This document shows, piece by piece, positions 34,622-38,790 of a DNA stretch of 38,790 bases. How positions within the stretch are numbered: position 1 is the first letter of the stretch; every line of letters begins with the position of its first letter. The DNA comes from Chthoniobacter flavus (GTDB taxonomy: Bacteria > Verrucomicrobiota > Verrucomicrobiia > Chthoniobacterales > Chthoniobacteraceae), in contig CAMAUX010000054.1 in assembly GCA_945861435.1 (NCBI GenBank), forward strand, positions 1 through 38,790. The letters are read 5' to 3'. The notes under the pieces were generated by a model. The model made no database searches. It saw only the letters and a list, made by a program, of their open reading frames with translations, and was not told the origin of the DNA. A program made the position numbers and the translations under genes.

Positions 34622-37600
34622 GGCCGCCGCTCCCGCCGAGGCTTGGTCCTTGGATGCCGGCTTGCCTTCACGCTGGGATTTACCCGCCTTGCCATCCTCC
34701 TTTTTAGCCGCCGCCTTGAGCTCCTCCGCCGTCCACGTCGCAGTACGCTGGGAATAAGTCGAACGCACACGGCTCACTTCGGCCGTGGACACGGGCGATC
34801 CCTGATGCTCCCACTCCCGGCGCACGTACGTGAGCACCGACGCCACATCTTCATCCGAAAGTTGACCCAGCGCAGGCATCTCCAAACGCCACACGCTCGA
34901 TCCCACCGGAATCGGACCGGAAAGCCCGTGCAATAGAATCCGGATGGGACGGTCCGCCGCACCCAGCACCCAGTCGGAGTCGAGGAGCGGCGGCGCAAGC
35001 CCTTCCAACCCCGTCCCAGAGGCTTGGTGGCACCCCGCGCAAATGCCGGCATAGATCCCGCGTCCTTTTTCAAAAAGAGCCTGCTGCTCGGCATTGAGCG
35101 CCACTTTCTTTGGCGCAGGCGGCACGCCCGGCTTTCCCTCCCACGCAAGCACCGCATCGATGGCTTGCATGCTCGTTTTCGTGGCCGCACCACCCTTCAT
35201 CAACGCCGCAAACGCCTTGGGCTCCTCGTCCAGATACACCAGCTTCGGTTTGGCACCCTTGGCAAGAGGCTTGCCGGCCATGCCACTCAGCAGCGCCACC
35301 TGACGAGGGCTCCCCTCCTTCAAGCCGCCCACCAGCTCCAACAAGCGCGCGATGCGTGCAGACCGACGCTGACTCATCACCGCCCCGGAAAGCAGCGGCA
35401 ACACGCCACTGGACTGGATGGCATCGTCCTTCTGCGCGGACTCGCTCAGCAGGCGCTCGATGAACTCCAATTCCCGCCCCGCCATCCCGGAGACCAGCGC
35501 CTCCGACAAAACCGGCCCATCCCCTTTTTTCAAAAGCGCAAGCAGCGCCGCCTCCACTTCGGGGCCGGGCTGCGGGCTGAGCACAAAAGCCAGCTGGATT
35601 CGGACCTCCGCACTGGAATCCTTCACGAGCTTGAGCAACTCGGGAAGCAGCGTCCGGTCGGCCAGACGCACCGCCGCGGCGCGCACCTTCTCATGCTTGT
35701 CGCGCAGCGCCGCCACCACCAACTCGGGCGCAAGAGCCTTGATTCCATCCAAAGTCCAAAGAGCTTGGAGCCGCGTCTGAGGCGTCTTGCCATGGAGCGC
35801 AAGCTCCTTGAGGGCGGCGACGCTGGCACTGTCACCGCGCTCCACAAGGACGCGCTGCGCGGTATCCCGCACCCAACCGTTGGCATGGTTGAGCGCATCC
35901 ACCAGACCCGCCGTGTCCTTGGGCAGCTTGGTCATCGCCGGCTTGGAACCCTCCGGCACAATCCGGTAAATGCGCCCCAGACTGATGGGCGTCTCCAGCT
36001 TGCGATCCTCGATATTGGCCACCAGATAGTAGGTCAGGAAACCCTTGTGCTGGATCACCCCGCGCGCCATGTCCACAAGGTACAGCGCACCATCGGGCCC
36101 CGTGTACGCATTCACCGGACGAAACCGCTCGTCCGTGGAGGTGAGAAACTCACGCTCCTCATAGGCATTGGCCCCCGTCACCACACCGTTCTTCTCCGTA
36201 AGCACGAGGCGCTTCACCAAATTCGCCGACGGCTCGGGAACAAATGCATTCCCGCGGAACTCCTTCGGAAAAAGATCCCCGCGGTAAATGGCCGCACCGC
36301 ACGTGGCCGTCACCGAACGGAGAGTTCCATCCGCACGCAACGTCCCCTTGGTCACCTTCCCATCGGGTTGCACCGATTCCATCGTGTAGCCCCGGTTCAC
36401 CCCGGGCGTGGGATGCGAGGGCCATGTAGTCCCCTCCTTCATCGCGTTGAAGTTCAACCCCGTGCGCGAGGGCAGCCCGGGGTTGCGCAGGTAGAACTGC
36501 GGGGCAAAGAGGTGCAGATGCAGAAGGGCGCTGTTGTAGTTGAAATACGGGCGCCCCCAGTCGTCCTGCGTCAGCCCCCACTGACCACCCTGCGCCGTGG
36601 GCTCGCTCACCAACCCACCCTGATGCAACCGGTACCGGGATGGGTGGTTCGCCATCGTGATGGAGTTGTCCATCATCCACGTCGGACTGTTCACCATGTG
36701 CTCAGGCTGACCGCCCTCCTTCCCAAAATCCGTCGCCACCACCTCCACCTTGTCCGCCACGCCATCCCCATCGGTGTCCCGGAACCACTTCAGATTCGGC
36801 GGCTCCCCCACAAGCGCGCCGTCCCGGTACGCCATCACCGCACGCGGCATCAAGAGGTGATCCGCGAACACCGTCGCCTTGTCCATGCGCCCGTCCCCGT
36901 CGGTGTCCTCCAGACGCGAGATCCGCCCAATGGGCTGGTCCTCCCCCTTTGCATCCAAATCGTGCATGTACCCGCGCATCTCCACCACGTACATCCGCCC
37001 CTGATCATCAAAACTCACCGCCACCGGCGACTCGATCATGGGCTCGCTTGCCACCAACTCCGCCCGAAAACCCTTGGGCAACTTGATCCGCGCCACAGCT
37101 TCCTCCGGCGAAAGCACGGGCGGCACCGGCAGCTTGAACTTCAGCTCCGGATTCTCAGGACCACCCCCTGCACGCTTCGGCCCTTTTGCCGGCCCACCAG
37201 CAACCGCATTTGCGGAAAAATCCGATGCTTCCGTCTTAGACGCGGCCGCACTGGCCGACGCCCCCTCCGCGCAGGGCAGAGTGAAAGGCACGGTCTCCAC
37301 ACACGCCTGCGGTTTGCCACCCTGAGGTTTGGGAGCCGCCGGCGCCGGTGCGGGCTCGGCCTTCTTCTCCTTCGGCTTGGGCTGTTCCGCCTCTGAAGCA
37401 GTCACCTCCGGCACCGGATCCTTCGTCCCCGCGAAGGCGTTATAGACATTCTGAATTGCAGCGGCCGAGGGCAGCTCCCCGCGCATGATCACAAAGCCTG
37501 CCCGAATCACACGCTCCCCACCGGCGGGAATGGTGTCCTTGAACCACCCCCCAAAACGCCCGTAATTGCGATAAGCAGAAAACGGCGTTCCCTTCGGGTT

Positions 37601-38332
37601 CTTCGGATCATTGAGATACACCACGCTGAAACGCTCGCCCTTCAGCGTGAAGGACTCACCGACCCATGGGTAATCCCGGTCCTTGTGCGGTTCAGCCGCC
37701 TTGCGCGGATACAGGTACCGAGTCAGCGCCGTCTCCACCTCGTTCGCCGGCCGGAACTGAAGCCCGGCGTGCTCGGGATCCCCGTCCAACACCACCGGCC
37801 CCGCCACCGCCTTGAGCTTGGAGCGCATCTCAATCAACGCGTAGGCCCCCTCGGGCGGCGGCAGAAAACTGAAGGTCCGTTCCTCCTCAAGAATGACCGC
37901 ATCGCCATCGCCCGCCCACTGGACTTGCGAGGTGAAGGAACCGCGTTCGCCCCCGTCTTGGGAAAGAAACCGGACATGACGCTGCTCGCCCCCCTTCATG
38001 TGCCAGCGGTCGTACTGCTTGCCATCCACCGTGAGCTTGGCCCATCCGATGAAAATGCCTCGGTGATGAGTGAATGCTCCCCCAGGCCCCTTGGTGATGA
38101 ATCCCCCGCCCTCCGCGTCGAACACATGCAGGTAGGGCTTGTAATGCTCCCCGCGCTTTTCCGGAGTCGAACAATCCGAACTGTACATGTAGCGCGCCAC
38201 AGGACGCCCCGCCGAAAGCACATCGAGATGATCGCCCGGTTGATCTTTGAACTCATACCCCGCCCAAAGCAGACAGGGTGAAAAAAGCGTGGTGAGCAGC
38301 AGGACCGGGAGGGGACGCAGATAGGTGTTCAT
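34580..38332 (-). CDS. DUF6807 (PmoA-like) domain fused to PVC-type membrane-bound dehydrogenase, HEAT repeats and cytochrome c
   Basis: The 1250-residue exported protein starts at ATG 38332 (signal peptide MNTYLRPLPVLLLTTLFSPC); the frame opens at 38404 but that part is not signal-like. Residues about 26-315 form a DUF6807 domain (FTHHRGIFIGWAKLTVDG, DRDYPWVGESF). A Pro/Ala/Lys-rich linker of roughly 100 residues follows. Residues about 420-790 are a PVC-type dehydrogenase beta-propeller (ARIKLPKGFRAELVASEP, RLEDTDGDGRMDKATVFAD), about 800-1060 HEAT repeats, and about 1080-1190 a cytochrome c with haem motif Cys1098-Ala-Gly-Cys1101-His1102 and a distal Met-containing block (RLEMPALGQLSDEDV). 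The tail is Lys/Ala-rich. The propeller/HEAT/cytochrome part probably oxidises a sugar or similar compound and passes electrons to its haem. The role of DUF6807 is unknown. The gene's 3' end overlaps holB. Confidence 0.88.
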   Translation of the reverse strand: MNTYLRPLPVLLLTTLFSPCLLWAGYEFKDQPGDHLDVLSAGRPVARYMYSSDCSTPEKRGEHYKPYLHVFDAEGGGFITKGPGGAFTHHRGIFIGWAKLTVDGKQYDRWHMKGGEQRHVRFLSQDGGERGSFTSQVQWAGDGDAVILEEERTFSFLPPPEGAYALIEMRSKLKAVAGPVVLDGDPEHAGLQFRPANEVETALTRYLYPRKAAEPHKDRDYPWVGESFTLKGERFSVVYLNDPKNPKGTPFSAYRNYGRFGGWFKDTIPAGGERVIRAGFVIMRGELPSAAAIQNVYNAFAGTKDPVPEVTASEAEQPKPKEKKAEPAPAPAAPKPQGGKPQACVETVPFTLPCAEGASASAAASKTEASDFSANAVAGGPAKGPKRAGGGPENPELKFKLPVPPVLSPEEAVARIKLPKGFRAELVASEPMIESPVAVSFDDQGRMYVVEMRGYMHDLDAKGEDQPIGRISRLEDTDGDGRMDKATVFADHLLMPRAVMAYRDGALVGEPPNLKWFRDTDGDGVADKVEVVATDFGKEGGQPEHMVNSPTWMMDNSITMANHPSRYRLHQGGLVSEPTAQGGQWGLTQDDWGRPYFNYNSALLHLHLFAPQFYLRNPGLPSRTGLNFNAMKEGTTWPSHPTPGVNRGYTMESVQPDGKVTKGTLRADGTLRSVTATCGAAIYRGDLFPKEFRGNAFVPEPSANLVKRLVLTEKNGVVTGANAYEEREFLTSTDERFRPVNAYTGPDGALYLVDMARGVIQHKGFLTYYLVANIEDRKLETPISLGRIYRIVPEGSKPAMTKLPKDTAGLVDALNHANGWVRDTAQRVLVERGDSASVAALKELALHGKTPQTRLQALWTLDGIKALAPELVVAALRDKHEKVRAAAVRLADRTLLPELLKLVKDSSAEVRIQLAFVLSPQPGPEVEAALLALLKKGDGPVLSEALVSGMAGRELEFIERLLSESAQKDDAIQSSGVLPLLSGAVMSQRRSARIARLLELVGGLKEGSPRQVALLSGMAGKPLAKGAKPKLVYLDEEPKAFAALMKGGAATKTSMQAIDAVLAWEGKPGVPPAPKKVALNAEQQALFEKGRGIYAGICAGCHQASGTGLEGLAPPLLDSDWVLGAADRPIRILLHGLSGPIPVGSSVWRLEMPALGQLSDEDVASVLTYVRREWEHQGSPVSTAEVSRVRSTYSQRTATWTAEELKAAAKKEDGKAGKSQREGKPASKDQASAGAAASVDGGGLASGKDR

Positions 38333-38790
38333 GGATGGGAAGCGAGGGGGGTGTGCCGATTCATCCCGAAAGCAGGGAGCCTTGGGGGGAATCCAGCCAG
38401 TCACACATCTTCAGCAAAACCCCGGCCCGTGGGCGAATCCAAAAATGCCCCGGCTTGCCCAGGTTTTTAATCCATCCGGTGCGCAGGCCGCCCCCGAAGG
38501 GCAGCGCACTTGATTCCTAAAATGTGCAGCGGCCCAGCAATTGAACGATGACACTCGGAACGCCGGGCGCTTGAGGCGGCCACCCCGCCACTTCCCGCCC
38601 CCCAATCCCCACTTCCGCTATTGCCTCCAATCGCCAAGCACCTAACCCGCATAAATCACGGCGTGCGAGTTTGGAGTCAGTAATTTCAGATTTGGGTGGG
38701 GTAGCGACCTTGGCGTGACGCGATCAGGCGCCGCTGCGCGGTGATGACCGGGTTTTCTCGCTCGGTTGGCAGATTTGGAAGGCGCGGAGC
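38333..38790. other. 458-base region at the window end, no convincing gene
   Basis: This lies upstream of the dehydrogenase fusion and must hold its promoter on the minus strand, but no clear -35/-10 pair stands out. Short open frames on both strands look random. A GTG-ATG pair at 38739-38744 starts a plus-strand frame open to the window edge, too short to judge. Bases 38660-38700 are richer in A/T. Confidence 0.4.

Noticed and set aside
35024-37396. A 790-residue Arg/His/Leu-rich plus-strand frame
   Set aside because: Antisense shadow of the dehydrogenase fusion, which has the CxxCH haem site and DTDGDG motifs in the opposite strand.

Overview
The window is GC-rich, densely coded DNA from what is most likely a member of the Verrucomicrobiota or a close PVC relative. 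This is inferred from gene content: a fusion of a DUF6807 (PmoA-like) domain with a PVC-type dehydrogenase and cytochrome c, a Tat-exported Gfo/Idh/MocA oxidoreductase, and a roughly 3500-residue secreted protein with NHL, LamG and cadherin-like domains. Most starts lack a Shine-Dalgarno sequence and follow pyrimidine-rich leaders. I found no tRNA, rRNA, CRISPR array, transposase or phage gene.

Layout. (1) 1-1220, minus: the edge of an unidentified gene and a membrane acyltransferase of family 3. (2) 1920-7380, plus: sbcD-sbcC, encoding the Mre11/Rad50-type nuclease; SbcC carries an extra C-terminal winged-helix-like module. (3) 7508-12732, plus: a signalling block of a Sel1-repeat protein, a receiver-Sel1 protein, a receiver fused to a degenerate HD-GYP domain, and a GAF histidine kinase. 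The two receiver genes share a duplicated leader, and neither has an ATG/GTG/TTG that would include the whole receiver domain. (4) 12678-14558: trhO (minus) and a secreted alpha/beta hydrolase (plus). (5) 14774-16453, plus: a protein with the full eukaryotic SMYD layout (split SET, MYND zinc finger, post-SET cysteines, TPR-like tail), the most surprising gene here. (6) 16508-18962: a TraX-family membrane protein (minus) and the oxidoreductase (plus), the latter followed by a clear intrinsic terminator. (7) 19225-29787, minus: the giant secreted repeat protein. (8) 30099-32527, plus: panC-nadB with a 4-base overlap, joining coenzyme A and NAD precursor synthesis. (9) 32663-34621, plus: a secreted double-psi-barrel-like protein and a DNA polymerase III delta-prime-like gene. 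(10) 34580-38332, minus: the DUF6807/PVC dehydrogenase/HEAT/cytochrome c fusion.

How the genes may work together: region 3 reads as a self-contained phosphorelay in which one kinase probably drives two receiver outputs, both of which look like protein-protein interaction or scaffold modules rather than DNA-binding or cyclic-di-GMP enzymes. The SMYD-like protein lies about 2 kb downstream of it. Two convergent gene pairs overlap at their 3' ends (kinase/trhO and holB/dehydrogenase fusion), showing how tightly the region is packed.
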